Translations under genes and position numbers: made by a program
Shown here: piece by piece, positions 47,322-58,764 of the stretch
Layout of the letters: every line of letters begins with the position of its first letter
Position numbering within the stretch: the stretch's first letter is position 1
Notes under the pieces: generated by a model
What the model was told of the DNA's origin: nothing
The model's database searches: none
The model's input: the letters and a program-made list of their open reading frames with translations, nothing else
Assembly: GCA_007922225.1 (NCBI GenBank)
Contig: ML679958.1
Coordinates: 58,236,838-58,300,837 of the forward strand
Source: Emydura subglobosa
Lineage: Eukaryota; Chordata; Testudines; Chelidae
DNA length: 64,000 nucleotides
Direction of reading: 5' to 3'

Positions 47322-47439
47322 AAACTAAGTAGTCATGGGGAGAAAGTTTAAGTATTGTCATGTGGATTAGAAACTGACTAAACAGCAGAAAACAGAGTAT
47401 GAATGAATTATTAATTTTCAACATGGCAAAAGGTTAATA

Positions 47440-48152
47440 GTTCTGACCAAGGTTCTGTGTTAAGACCATAGTTTAATACTTCTTAATGATCTAAAAAAAA
47501 GTCAAACAGTGAAGTGGCAAAATTTGCAAATTACATCCATTTTTTTCCAAGATTAACCAAGACCAGAGAAGACAGTGAGGAACTTCATAAGGCGCAGCTA
47601 ATAACACTGGTTCAATGGGCAACAATACGAGAGATGAACCCAGGGCTGACAAATACAAGGTAAGGCACACTGAAGAGAATAATATGAACTACTCGTACAC
47701 AAAGCTGAGTTCTGAAGTAATTGTTATCATTCAATACAAGAGCAAGAGGACTGAAAGACAATACATTCAAGAAGGATAGAAGGATTTTTTTGTTTTTAAT
47801 ACAGCCTAGAGTTAGCCTGTGGAACCCTTTGCCACAAGATATCATTGAAGTTATTAGCTTTGTAGGATTCATAAAAGGATTAGACATTTATATGGATAAT
47901 GAGAACACCCAGTTAATTTTAAAAAGTTTGTTTTTTAAAAAGGATATAAATCCTGATGCTTCAGAGCACACAACAACTCTTCACTGATAAGTTTGAAAGA
48001 CACTTCACCTAAGGGCAGATTATTCCAGCCTTGTCCACTATAAGGTTCTTTGCACCTTTTTGTGAAATCTCTGGTTCTGGCCACTATTAGAGTTAGGAGA
48101 CTTAACAAGGCGGCTGAATGATCTGATCAGTACGGCATTTCCTATATTCCTA
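47440..48152 (+). mobile_element. Degraded CR1 LINE, different subfamily
   Basis: Reads through 'agtggcaaaatttgcaaatt' (the FAD region with the DD lost), 'gctgacaaatacaaggtaag', 'atgaactactcgtacacaaa', 'tgtggaacccttgccac'-like codons (the CR1 C-terminal W-N-x-L-P) and ends 'tcagtacggcatttcctata' with 'ttcctatt', a CR1 3' UTR end. Highly diverged and internally deleted. Confidence 0.8.
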
Positions 48153-50750
48153 TTATAAATCTGTCTGGCTGCATTCCCTCATTCAGTAGTTAACCAAAGT
48201 AGTTTATGGTCCCACTAAATTCCAAATTATTGTCCTGATTTTTGGATCTATTATCTCACAATGTTGTTTTGTCGTAGGATTCTGTATTTCAGTCCAGAAA
48301 TATATTTGGAATGATTCTGTAGACTGACAACGATAGCATGAAATTTGCTCCCAGGTTACTATTTCAATTTCCTCTTCCATGTAACATTAAAAAGAAAAAA
48401 ACCAAAAAACCCAAACAAACAATCCCCTACCCCCTCCCTAAAAACAGCCCAACCCATCAGCTGGGATGTAAAATGAATTGGCTAAATGACAAAAGTAATC
48501 TGTTGTACATCATGAACCCAGACTGAAAATAACATGTGACCCAAAACAGTCTAAGCAGCTCATGCCAGCTGGTTCTGTGGGCAAAAGTGAGAATGTTAAT
48601 AAACACCCAAATGAAAGGAAGTTGTTGGATTGTAATTAACATATGCCATTAGTATCTGTCTCTTTGGCCAGACGCAGCAGACAGGCTGAACTCATACATA
48701 CAAATGAGTGTCTGCCTGAACTCTACAGAGAAGAAAGAGAGATGATTTCATTGTAAGCGTCTGGTGCTGTCAGCAGCTTTAAATCACAGTGGGACTTAGT
48801 AACAAAAACAGCAAAGGCCATTGTGTTCTAGGACAATAATATGGCATTTTAAAACCTTGTTCTATTTAATAAACATTTCTGCATGTTTGTTCCCCTTTCT
48901 CTTGCCACCAAACATATTCTCTGGCATTTAAAGATATGTTTAAATGACAGATATTGATCATTAGGAAATATTTTTAATATGAAGGCTTTTTCCATGACTC
49001 TGCATCATACAGCCCTTTTGCAACAGTTTCCAAGTCCTCTGCCAAATAGAAAGGTGATGACAGCAATCTCATGGGTATCATTATCAATGTGCTGCCTAAG
49101 AATGCGATTAACAGCTTCTTGAAGACCTAAAATGGACCATGAGACTGTATAAACCACCCACTAGCACAGGCATTTTCCTGCTTTATAATGGGCCCTATGA
49201 ACCCCTCTGTTCTGCAGTGTAGAAGGGAGCAAAAGCATGTTAATCATGCAGAAATAGCTTTGGGGAGACCACACAGAATGGTAAGGCACTATTGTTCCCT
49301 ACCACAACTGCTACACTACCACTGTGTTCTAAGGGGTATGAAAAAGGGGCCAGGGTCTGCCAGACAGGGGAGGGGGAAGGAGATTGGAAACTGCCTTACT
49401 TGTCTAATTGCAAGTTAACGTTGCTGCAAGAAGAGTTAACTCTACGGTCAAACTCTGTGTCCTGCAACATAGGGTTCTCATAACCACTGCAAGAAGAAGG
49501 AGCCGGGGACAGAAGTGCAGTTGTGTCAGATATGCTCCCAGTGTGGAGGAAAGGAGGATTATGAATAGAAGGAGACATTGCAGCTCCTGCCCATATGCCC
49601 CGTGATGCATCAGATTTAGCTAATCCACTGATCTCAAATCGGAACATGGTTGTCCTGTCTACATCCCTTATCCCTGACTGAGATTAATCCCCAGGTTGCA
49701 AGGATGCGATGCACTGCAATGGTGACTCCTCCAGAGCTGTACATATTTTAAGGCAAGTCCTCATAGTCCATTTTTACCTCTAGAACTAGGTGTTATTTGC
49801 TTTATTAAACTAACACTGCTTTGGCCAAAGGGTTACTGATACCACAGTGGAGGAGGTGAGTGCCAATTTATCTCCTTTTTCTAAAGGAAATGGCTTAACA
49901 TTTTGTATAGGAAGGTAAATCCCAGTTTTACGAAGGGTCTTGAGGGACAACCAAAACCTTCAATGAGCTTTGGATCAGAACCTTATTGAAGTCAATGGGA
50001 ATTTTCCTGTTGCCTTCAATGGGATTTGGATGAAGCCTAAAGTTAGTGTCTTATGAAAACAAAAGTTGATTTTGATAAACATTTTAGGTATGGGACAAAG
50101 TACAAAACATAGAGTAAGAGACTGAGGGTTTGGGAAATCAGGGTTTCCCTGGATTCTCATCTCACTGGACAATAACAGGAATTTTACTTTGTGTAGAAAG
50201 AGGAGGCTATAATCTTCTGATTGTAAACTTCAATTTTAGTGGTCTACACAACAACCAGCAGTAAATTCAATAAACTAGAGCGTGACTTTTTTTACTTCTA
50301 CCCTCCTGGGTCAGTCTATTCAGCCTCTCCATTCAGCACAGATCCTTGTAGTTTGCTGGAGCTAAACCAGTAATAAGTCTGCTCTATTTTTGTTAACAAT
50401 AATTGTCTTTACAGTGCTTTATATTCCTTATTTAAAGCTTTCTTCTCTCTGAGGGGTTGAAAAATTGATACACACAGACAAACACATCATCCTATTAGCA
50501 CAGTTTGAGAACTCCCAGTTAATTGCTAGGGTTCTGTTCTGATTCTAAAGAGCAAGGCCAAGAATTGAAGGTTTAGCAGTTTTATCATCTTTCACAAAAA
50601 ATCTCCATAAATTAGAAAACTAATGATTTTTAAAGCCCAGAATATATTTCCTGAGCCTAATTTTAAATGATTTTTCTCTTGTTCTAGTCTTCCTGCAACT
50701 TTTAAGATGTTTGTTTACACAAGTGATTGACTCAAATAACATCACCACCC
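48153..50750. other. No recognisable gene
   Basis: Contains a 'tgaagtcaatggga' repeat fragment at about 49988. The remaining frames lack motifs. Confidence 0.45.
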
Positions 50751-50751
50751 A

Positions 50752-50773
50752 CCCCCCCCCCCCCCCCCCCCCC
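50752..50773. repeat. poly(C) run, 22 nt
   Basis: Uninterrupted C on the plus strand followed by six A. The minus frame over it is a poly-Gly artefact. Confidence 0.95.
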
Positions 50774-51112
50774 AAAAAAGGACCCATATACATAGGATTT
50801 TTAACATTGTTGTACTGAATCTCTAAACTGCAGTGAAAAAAAGCCAAGTCAGAAAGGTCTGGGCCATGCTCCAAGAAACTGGATTTATAAATCAGTTTCT
50901 GCATTTTGGTACATTTGGGCAATGCATTGTCATATTTTATTAATTAAAATATGAGGTATCTGCAGCATTTTCTCTCTGAGGATTATGAGAAGGCAGATGG
51001 TATGTAAGAAATTCTGTGGTGTGGGGATTTTTTTTTTTAACTTCTGTTTTGGAGTCTGCCAGGCAGCATAGGGATCAACAGCCCAACTGATCTGCTGAAT
51101 TCAGGTTGAGGT
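50774..51112. other. No recognisable gene
   Basis: Unassigned. Confidence 0.5.
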
Positions 51113-51120
51113 TTGTCATC

Positions 51121-51231
51121 TAGGGTGACCAGATAGCAAGTGTGAAAAATCAGGACACTTTTTTGGGGTGGGGAAGGTATAGTTGCCTTTAGAAGACTAA
51201 GTCCCTAATATAAAGACATCTGGTCAACCTA
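51121..51231. mobile_element. 111-bp hAT-type MITE, copy 2
   Basis: Ends tagggtgacca ... tggtcaaccta, flanked by ttgtcatc (51113-51120) and gtgtcatc (51232-51239), a 7/8 match to an 8-bp duplication. The interior 'gatagcaagtgtgaaaaatc' is shared with 19306-19419. Confidence 0.88.
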
Positions 51232-51239
51232 GTGTCATC

Positions 51240-52530
51240 TGATCTTCTACTTCGAAAATCTTCCAATTCTCCTGCTTGATGGCAATTTAAAAAACTTTTT
51301 ATTAACTATGAGAAAAATTCTACAGTCCTTACTTCAGACTTACTCTGACTAAACTTCTGTTGTTGTTAGGGGACATTTTGCCTGAATAAATGTTGCATAA
51401 CAGTGCAGTATTTCCACGTTGATCCCGATTCTCCTTCCATTATATTCGTCAGCTTTGTACTGATGTAATTCCACTGATTTTTCTGGGTTTACTCCCAATC
51501 TACACCAAAGTACGAATCAGATCAATGTGTCCAAACTATACATTGATATGTTACAATTGTTTTCCTGATCTCCCAGAATTTATACATCTACCATTGCCCT
51601 CTGCTGGATAAAATACAACACCTGCTCAAGTGGTTCCATTAATGAATTCACAACCCTGACTATTCAATAAATAAAGCTTTGGGGATTCATTTAATGTTCT
51701 AGCTGAGACATTGTACCAATGTGCAACACATCAACATATCAATGTGCAATACCAGCTTTAGCTGGATTGTAAGAACATAGTTGCCAGAACCACATAACTG
51801 GTACACCCCAAAAAGCACACTGCTACAAGGACTTTCATAAAGAGAAGGAGTTTATGAAGACTAAAAATGCTGTCAGATTGTCAGGGGGGGAAATATCCTG
51901 TAAAGATTGTTTTTGATGAATATGCACCATTTCTTGCAGACATTTCAATAGCATGGAGTTTTTTTTGTGACTGATTGGTGAATCAAGTAGGAAACTACTG
52001 TAAGTTTTGAATGGTAGATCAAGCAATTTCAGATATAACAGTAACAAAACCTCTTCCACACTCTAACAACTACCCAGTGAATAGACCAATGGCCTGGTTC
52101 TGCTCCCAGTTATACCAGCATAGACTCTGATCCTGCAAATGGATCCTTACATCTGCCCAGATGCCCATTGATTGAAAGGAAATTCCATAGGCATAAAAGT
52201 CCACTGTTTCAGAACACATTCCAAGAGCAGGAGTAATTCCACCAAAGTCAATTAAGTTAAACTTGGATAAAACTGGTTTAAGTGACATCAGAACAGGCCC
52301 AGCGGCTCTACTGGCAAAAATACACATTGCCTCTGTATCATGCTCTTTCCTTGAGCTTTCTACAGTCTTTTTGCTTGTTCTGATACACGAACACCAGTTC
52401 ACAAGAGTACAATTCTTTAGAAGTGCACCAGTTAAAAGCATGAGAAAGAGAAGAAATCAGGTGAAAAGTTCCCTCAGGCAGTAGATTTAACCTTGAAATG
52501 CTCATATTGATTGTTATTTAACACTAATAA
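51240..52530. other. No recognisable gene
   Basis: Unassigned. Confidence 0.45.
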
Positions 52531-52531
52531 T

Positions 52532-52615
52532 ACAGTAGTGTCCAGATGGCCCATTGTACTAGGTACAGTACAAACATACCAGAAGGCAGGATTCCAGCCC
52601 CATACAGTTCCCAGT
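52532..52615 (+). mobile_element. Dispersed repeat family B, short copy
   Basis: 'ccattgtactaggtacagta' then 'caaacataccagaaggcagg', matching the 3' part of the 16500-16615 copy. Confidence 0.5.
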
Positions 52616-52624
52616 CTACGGCTC

Positions 52625-52735
52625 TAATCCTGCAAACATAATGTGTTTAACTTTAAACTCATGAATAATCCCACTGGCTTCAGTAGAACTACTCACATGC
52701 TTAGAGTTAAATAAACATGTATGTAAGTGTTTGAA
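52625..52735. mobile_element. Palindromic MITE-like element
   Basis: 'aatcctgcaaacataatgtg' ... 'cccactggcttcagtagaac' ... 'tgtatgtaagtgtttgaaa'. Same family as 29441-29547; the terminal pairing is imperfect. Confidence 0.6.
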
Positions 52736-53241
52736 ATGACGAACCACCTCAGGCCCTTTTCCTGCAATCTAATGGCTTTAATATACTGTGATTTTATATG
52801 GCTATTTAATTTTTAAATGCAAATTTACCATGATAAACACTGTACCAGATAATGTGGAATGCAGTTAGACACCAAAAGATTTAATTTTTATTTTTCATTT
52901 ACTTAGACAGATATATCAATGTTTATTCAAAGTATTTTAAAATTTTCATCTATTTTAATTTTTGCAGTACCTGAAAATATATTTTTAAATTCAAATGTTA
53001 GTGACTGTAAAGATATTCAGAAATAAAACCATAATAATAATAATATTTCTGAGTATTAACTAACAGCTGGATATAACTGACAACAGAAAGTGCAACAGTT
53101 CTCTACAAATGCAACATACCATGTTTCTAACTCTCCCTTTCTGTGTACTTTGATTAATAACATAGTGTTTGATGGATAATCTAGCATTTTCTATCAGCTT
53201 TTGGGTCAAGGGAAAACCAGACAAAATTAATTATTGATATT
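52736..53241. other. No recognisable gene; AT-rich
   Basis: Unassigned. Confidence 0.5.
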
Positions 53242-53402
53242 TGGAGCCGGACTTTCAGAAATGCTCAGCTCCCATTTAAGCAAGTAAGTAACAGCCAGAT
53301 TTTCAAAAGTGTTCCGCACCAGACATGCGGACATCTTTGGAAAATCTGGCCACTTATTTTGGTGCCCACGTGGCAGCTGAGCTCTCTGGAAGATCTGGCC
53401 CT
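53242..53402. mobile_element. Nested-palindrome MITE-like element
   Basis: Outer arms gccggactttcagaaatgct against the complement of gagctctctggaagatctgg; inner arms gccagattttcaaaagtgt (53292-53310) against ggaaaatctggcc (53339-53351). A familiar amniote palindromic repeat ('ccagattttcaaaag'). Confidence 0.75.
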
Positions 53403-54048
53403 TACTGGTAAACTTCTAATCTTTCCAGGGCTATATACACTGTACACTTGCCATGAATTTGCACTTGTGACTTTTAAAGCAAACATTGCGGTGACTAATT
53501 TACTGTGTTACATTCATGAATACGGAGAATGAAATCCTGACTCACTGACTTCAGTAGGGCTAGGATTTCTCCAGTGTCAAGAGAAAGCCAAGTCACCTGA
53601 CCTAGGGGGCTTGTAAGCCCCAGAGATAGAAGGCTTGCTTTAGAAGGATAAAATAGGGAGGTCCCTCTAGAGTGGAAAAGAGTAAAAGCCACGTCCGGTC
53701 AGCCTCATTTACCCTGGCAAGGAAAGGATTAATAAGGGCCTGTGGACCTAGTTGACCCCACTCCCGCTACACCTTTATCAAATGTCAGGAATGGAGAGGG
53801 GAGTTAAAAGAGGAGACCCAGCTCAGTTTGGGATTGACCAGGCAGGAGAGAAGAACAATGAGTGAGGGAAGCCTGGTTTCAGCCAAGAGTCTGAGACCGT
53901 GTGTTGCCTGGATGAGTCTCCTAATGGGTGGGATGACAAGCCGTGAAGAGAAGGGTGGGATCTTGCTGAAGACTTCTCAGATGACCCATTGTATCAGATC
54001 CATGATAGCAGACGACAACCTATCGGAGACCCCATGACTGGGTGAGTA
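53403..54048 (+). mobile_element. Probable 5' LTR/leader of the Gmr1-like element
   Basis: Directly upstream of gag. Contains 'aggaaaggattaataagggc' and 'gagttaaaagaggagaccca' (TATA-like ttaaaag) and a leader with 'tggttcccgagaggg' near 54058 that could be a primer-binding region. The 5' border is not defined and no matching 3' LTR was aligned. Confidence 0.4.
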
Positions 54049-55389
54049 GTGCCCTATTGGTTCCCGAGAGGGTACCCCAGAGGCAGGCCCTGTCCCAGTT
54101 TGGTGGAGAATGCAGGCACCAATCTAGCCCCTGCAGAAGAGATCAGGTCAAGACTCAAAACAAAAACAAAACTGCACCTTAAAGGTGCAAGCCTAACAAT
54201 CTGGGCTTGGCAGAGCAGGCCACCTAACTCCAGCAACAGCAGCAGCAGGAGTTCTTACAAGGAACTAGCCACTCAGAAGCAGCAGCTGATTCAGGAACTG
54301 TCTGCCCAGTAACAGCAGCTCATACACCACATGTATACCCTCTGAAATCTCCCGCAAAAGCTAGGTCTTCTTCTGCGGGTCTCATGGATGCAGCTAGGCT
54401 GACTTCAGCTGGACCAATCTGTCTCCCAAAGATGGGGCCCAGAGATGATGCTGAGGCCTTTCTTGAGACATTTGAATGGGCGGCAGTGGTGGCGATGCAG
54501 TGGCCACTGGAAGATCCTGGTGGCTTCATATTTGATTGCGAAGACCAAGCTGCCTGCCATTGCCTGGATCCCAATGCAGTGTGGGATTACCCCCAAATCA
54601 AAGATGCCATTTTGAGTCATTTTGAGACCTCCAAGGAGACCCTAACACTTCCAGGAACAGAAGAATTCCCTTGTAGCTCAGTCCTGAGGGGTGTCATGGA
54701 AACTGCAGGACTCCTGTTGGCAGTGGCTCATATCAGAAGCAAAGGTGGGGATCCAAAATGCGCAAAAAGGTCCCAGGACAGAGAGTGCCCAATAAACCCT
54801 GAGCAACCCCTGGCTCCTCAAGTGAAAACTTCTTCGGATTGCAACAGGATTACCCCAAGTGGAAAGATCAGCCTGAGGGTTAGAACCAGGTCTGGACTCT
54901 GGTCACCTGGGGCAATGCTCTTGCTTTCTGTGAAGGTGCCCAGGGCAAGATTACTGGGGCTGCCCCCTTATAGAATGCACTTTTGCACAAGTCTGGACTG
55001 TAGCAGACATGTCACGCTGAGTGGGACTGGCCAAGCTGATTATCCCTGTTAAGGTAAATGAAACAGAGGTGGTAGGGCTTGTAGACTCGGTGCATGACCA
55101 AACCATGGTGAGATAGTATTTAGTGACATCTGTAAGGTCTCTTGGGGAAACCATAAAGTCATACCACAGCACATGGGTACAACTCACCATAGGGGACCAT
55201 ACCCAGTCCCCAGTGGTTGGACTGGCCCTATTACTTGCCTGCCCAGTCATTGAGGGTTGAGGCTCAGAGAATTTCAGGGAACTCTTAAAGAGGTTTTTGA
55301 GACCTCCAGACAATGCTGGTGACTCAACACCTATTCCATCAGGACCAGGGCCCAAATAGGCCTTTTCAGGATAGGAGAGACAGACAGGT
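54049..55389 (+). mobile_element. Gmr1-like Ty3/gypsy element, gag and protease segment
   Basis: A Gln-rich gag N-terminus (QKQQLIQELSAQ near 54275-54310) leads to the capsid part in the 54384-55052 frame: 'LPKMGPRDDAEAFLETFEWA', 'YPQIKDAILSHFETSKET'. After frame breaks the protease region at 55050-55110 reads VKVNETEVVGLVDSVHDQTM. The aspartic protease signature normally D-S/T-G is here D-S-V (55084-55092), so it is inactive. Gag of this lineage is the established source of the host SCAN domain. The C-terminal capsid helices are not clear in this copy. Stops and frameshifts make it non-functional. Confidence 0.82.
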
Positions 55390-56113
55390 CAATTGGGTTT
55401 GAATGGGAGAGGAGACCGGGAACTAGATGGAGGAGTCTGGAGCTGGGTGGGAGGGGACACCGAGGTTGAACAAGGAGCTAGCCATGCAGTTCCTCTATGA
55501 GCCCAGGCCCTTGGGTAGGGCAGGATAACGAACAGTCTATAGCCCCCGACCCTCAGGCAGGGCAGGGCAGGCAATCAGTTAGGGTTGGCCTTCAGCCAGG
55601 CAGTCCCTTTAGAAGTCTATGAGCCCAGGCCCTCTGGCAGGGCAGGGCAGGGCAGCAAGCAGTACAGTCTCGGAGCTCAGGCAAAGGTGAACACCCTGTC
55701 AGGTTCACAGCAGGGGTTGAGCACTAACACAGTCTAGGCCTTGCAGTCAAAGGGGTCGAGCACCAGCACAGTGGAGGGCTCACAAGCCGGGGTGAGGCTG
55801 CCACCCTGGGGGGAGGTAAAGAAAGGGGGAGAGGGACGTGGGCTCTCTGGACTCCACTGCGTCCCAGCCCAGGGCCCTGGGTCAGCGGGGCTCCAGCTGA
55901 AACACGCTGATCAGTGCTCAGGCACCAGCGTCTTTCTCCTCCAGCAGCTCTTCTCTGATTGAGATACAGGGCTTGGCTTTTATATTTCCTCTTCCTGTCC
56001 CACCCCTGAGCGTCTGGCAGGCGGGTTGTGCCATATTTGAGTCTGCCCACCAGGAGGCATGGGTTGGCCCCTTAGTGTCAGCCTTGAAGGGACGCCATGC
56101 TGCTTCATTACAG
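55390..56113 (-). mobile_element. Antisense LTR-like insertion in the gypsy element
   Basis: On the minus strand it begins TGTAATGAAGCAGC at 56113 and contains aatataaaagccaagccc (TATA box near 55985-55970), followed by a GC-rich transcript-like start. It shares tcccagcccagggccct (55863-55879) with the block at 25.4-26.3 kb. The plus-strand flanks are gypsy sequence on both sides. The left border is approximate and no target duplication was proven. Confidence 0.55.
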
Positions 56114-56650
56114 TCCCTATAAGGTTATACATCAGATGGGACTAGTAGATTATGAAATTAAAAAACCTGATAAAAGACAGATTAAATAGATCTACCATGT
56201 CAACCTTTTAAAGCCACGGAAGGGCCCAGAGAGATTATTTATGAACCCTTACCCTCCAGAGCCAGAACTGAGTCTGCAGGTATCCAGCACTCTGACCACT
56301 GGGACCATATACATTGGGGAGAATCTTATGCCAGATCAGAAGACCCAAGTGAAACAACTGCTAGCTACATTCTCCACAGTCTTTTTGGCCCTGCTGGGGT
56401 GAATGCACTTGGATTACCATCATATACAGACAGAACTGGGACAACAGTTCAGGACAACGCCTCTACTTTTTCCAAGGAAAATGAGGGAAATTGTAAGGCA
56501 AGAGCTCCAGACCATGCTAAAGCTTAGAGTGATTGAAGAGTCACATAGTGACTGGAGAAGTCCAGTTGTCTTAGTGCCCAATCAGAATGGCACAAATCCC
56601 TTCTGTATAGATTTCAGCAAAATCAACTTTATCTTTTTGCTCTGGGTTCC
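56114..56650 (+). mobile_element. Gmr1-like Ty3/gypsy element, integrase tail followed by RT
   Basis: One plus-strand frame carries YEIKKPDKRQIK, a stop, then YHVNLLKP (56193-56216), the C-terminal signature of gypsy integrase. The same frame continues through PPEPELSLQVSS and 'DQKTQVKQLLATFSTVF', one in-frame TGA (56400-56402), and into the RT start: FPRKMREIVRQELQTMLKLR, 'VIEESHSDWRSPVVLVPN' and FCIDFSK (56601-56621). The RT catalytic YxDD and the RNase H are absent, so the copy is truncated. Integrase before RT is the unusual order known for Gmr1-type gypsy elements. Confidence 0.85.
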
Positions 56651-57060
56651 CCACCTTGTGTAGTATGACTCTGTGAGGCTAGAGCAGCAGTGGTGACACA
56701 AATGCTGACTTAGCAGCGAGGAGCTGATGGCACAGAACTGGACCAGGTAGCTGCACATCGGAGCAGGACCTGGTGGTGCCAAGTTCTCTGGACTAGAGCA
56801 TACAGGCACCCTACCACAGAGTCTAACTGGACCTGTGAATGTGGTTTGAGGGAGTGGGGATTCTTGTTATGACGAAGAGTTCTGCACCTCAGTACAGCGA
56901 CAAGTAATAGTAGGAACTGTGATAATGACCTCACTCCCTGATGTGGTCAGTTGACTTGTGTGTGTGTGTTTACACAACTGGGTTTGGTTCATTTGGTTGT
57001 ATGCAAATAGATATCGTTATCATGTTTGGTTTTTTCCCCCCTTTTTCCAACAAATAAAAA
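56651..57060 (+). mobile_element. Possible 3' LTR/tail of the Gmr1-like element
   Basis: Non-coding, with a (GT)7-like run at 56956-56971 and AATAAA at about 57052. No direct match to the 5' side was made by eye. Confidence 0.3.
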
Positions 57061-58459
57061 GAGACTTGTCCCAAAGACTCCTGAGTGGGGAAGAACTACC
57101 TGCAAAGGTGGCCAAGGAGGGTTGTATTTTAACTTTCCAGAGCCAGAAGTAGGAGGATGGTTCTGGGTGGAGGCTCGAGCCATCATCTTATTTATTTTAA
57201 AGAAGAAAGGGCCAGACTGAACCTATTCCTTGTTGCTGCCACTGGCACTTGGCAGAAGGGTTACAGGAGAAAGGTAAAAATGGAGAATGGATGGGATGGA
57301 TGGGGCTGTCCATGTGGCCAAATGACAGGGCCATGCATTGCCAGGTAAGGAAGCTCTGGTTTTGTCTGATGTTGAGTCCAAATCCAGGGGCACAAAGCCT
57401 GTGGTGGGCATTAGTGATTTGCAGAAGTAGCAGCAAGTAGATGAAATCTGCTTTCTGCTGGTGAGCTTACAGAGGTTGTGCTGGCTGTGGAGGTGTCTTG
57501 GCTCGGGGATGCACTGGTTCATCACATCCAATCAATATCCTTCACCAGGAGACTCTCCAACCACAACTTAAAGCTGCCCTGGTCCTGAGAACTCTATAGG
57601 ATGTCAAGTAGTGGTAATGCTTTCTGCCCTCCCTCGGGGAAATTCCTCCAGCTGGGTGCAGAGGGCCAGTCTGGGCAAGAACTGTACTTAACACCTCTCT
57701 GAGCCATCTTGAGTGAAACATGAAATACGGAAAAATAAATATTAAAAATCAAAACCTTACCAAAAAAACTTCTTAACACCGCACATACCATTCTCCCCTG
57801 GGGAAAGGATGAGAGAAAGAACAAACCATTTGTGACAGAATGTTAGTCACATCGCTTAATGCACTTTGAGAAGGTGCCCAGCTATTTCAAGGAAGAGGGC
57901 AGTATAAAAGCCTGAATAAAATAGAAGCTAGTCCCTATTCTCTTTCTCTCTGGGTTAAGTGTGCAGATTGGGGCTTGAACAAATACACTCTGAAGAGTAG
58001 GTAAGGTTTGGGGGAGTGAAGGAGAGAGAGGGTGCCACAGTTTAATGCTGAAAGGCTTCCCGATTGCATCTGCTTTTCTAAAAACAAAATTCCAGAGTGG
58101 GGCCCTGAACCTACAGCTAGTTGGAAGATTTAAAACCTCTGACAAATGCAGCCTTTCACCTTAGCACGTCTTACATTTGGGGAGAAAGAAAAACCTGGCA
58201 TCCTTGCTGGCAGCAGAGAGGGAAATACTGCCTGGCAGCAGGGAAGATGGTGATCTGGCAGGAGAGGAAAAGGACCTGGCAAACCAAAGCTAGCTACTGA
58301 ACTGTGTGTGTGCTAGAGATCTCTGTAGTGCTCTAGCACACCGTTCAAAATGGAAATCTTGCTGATGGGTGTCCACCTCGGAATTCCTCATGCACACATG
58401 AAAATGCTAAACATCATATGTGAAAAGATACCAAACTATCTGCTAAGAGTAAGGTTAAG
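57061..58459. other. No recognisable gene
   Basis: Several overlapping short frames on both strands, none with a family motif. Confidence 0.45.
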
Positions 58460-58563
58460 ATTTTGTCATGGTTATTTTTAGTAAAAGTCAGGGACAGGTC
58501 ATGAGCAATAAACAAAAATCTGTGACTGTCCCTGACTTTTACTAAAAGTAACTATGACAAAAT
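58460..58563. mobile_element. 104-bp hairpin element
   Basis: attttgtcatggttattttt (left) pairs with the complement in 'actaaaagtaactatgacaaaat' (right), and agtaaaagtcagggacag pairs with ctgtccctgacttttact. The loop is about 20 bp around 'aataaacaaaaatc'. Probably the end of a larger DNA-transposon-like turtle repeat that continues in the adjacent GC-rich block. Confidence 0.9.
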
Positions 58564-58764
58564 GGGGCTGACTTGGGGGATATGCCCATTGGAGAGGTCC
58601 AGCACCTGCTGCTGCTGTGGCTGACAGCTCCGGGGCCCCCTCTGCCTGCAGGGCCGGGAGCTAAGCATTGCGGGTCCCCCTGCCACCCGCAGCAGTAGGG
58701 AGCTCCAGGTCCCCCTGCCACCCACAGTGACTTGAAGCTCTGGAGCTCTGGTTGCTCCCACTGC
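58564..58764. mobile_element. GC-rich repeat adjoining the hairpin
   Basis: 'ggtccccctgccacc' occurs twice (near 58671-58687 and 58711-58727), with 'gggagctaagc/gggagctccag' units: short degenerate internal repeats. Confidence 0.6.

Noticed and set aside
50620..50922. 100-codon minus frame with a Gly run
   Set aside because: The Gly run is the C22 homopolymer; no similarity outside it.
53828..54037. 69-codon frame upstream of gag as a separate gene
   Set aside because: Lies in the likely gypsy leader; no family resemblance.
54054..54236. Minus frames over the gypsy gag
   Set aside because: Shadows; the plus strand carries the gag motifs.
55741..56050. Open frames of 73-108 codons in the antisense LTR block
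   Set aside because: GC-rich non-coding LTR sequence keeps several frames open by composition.
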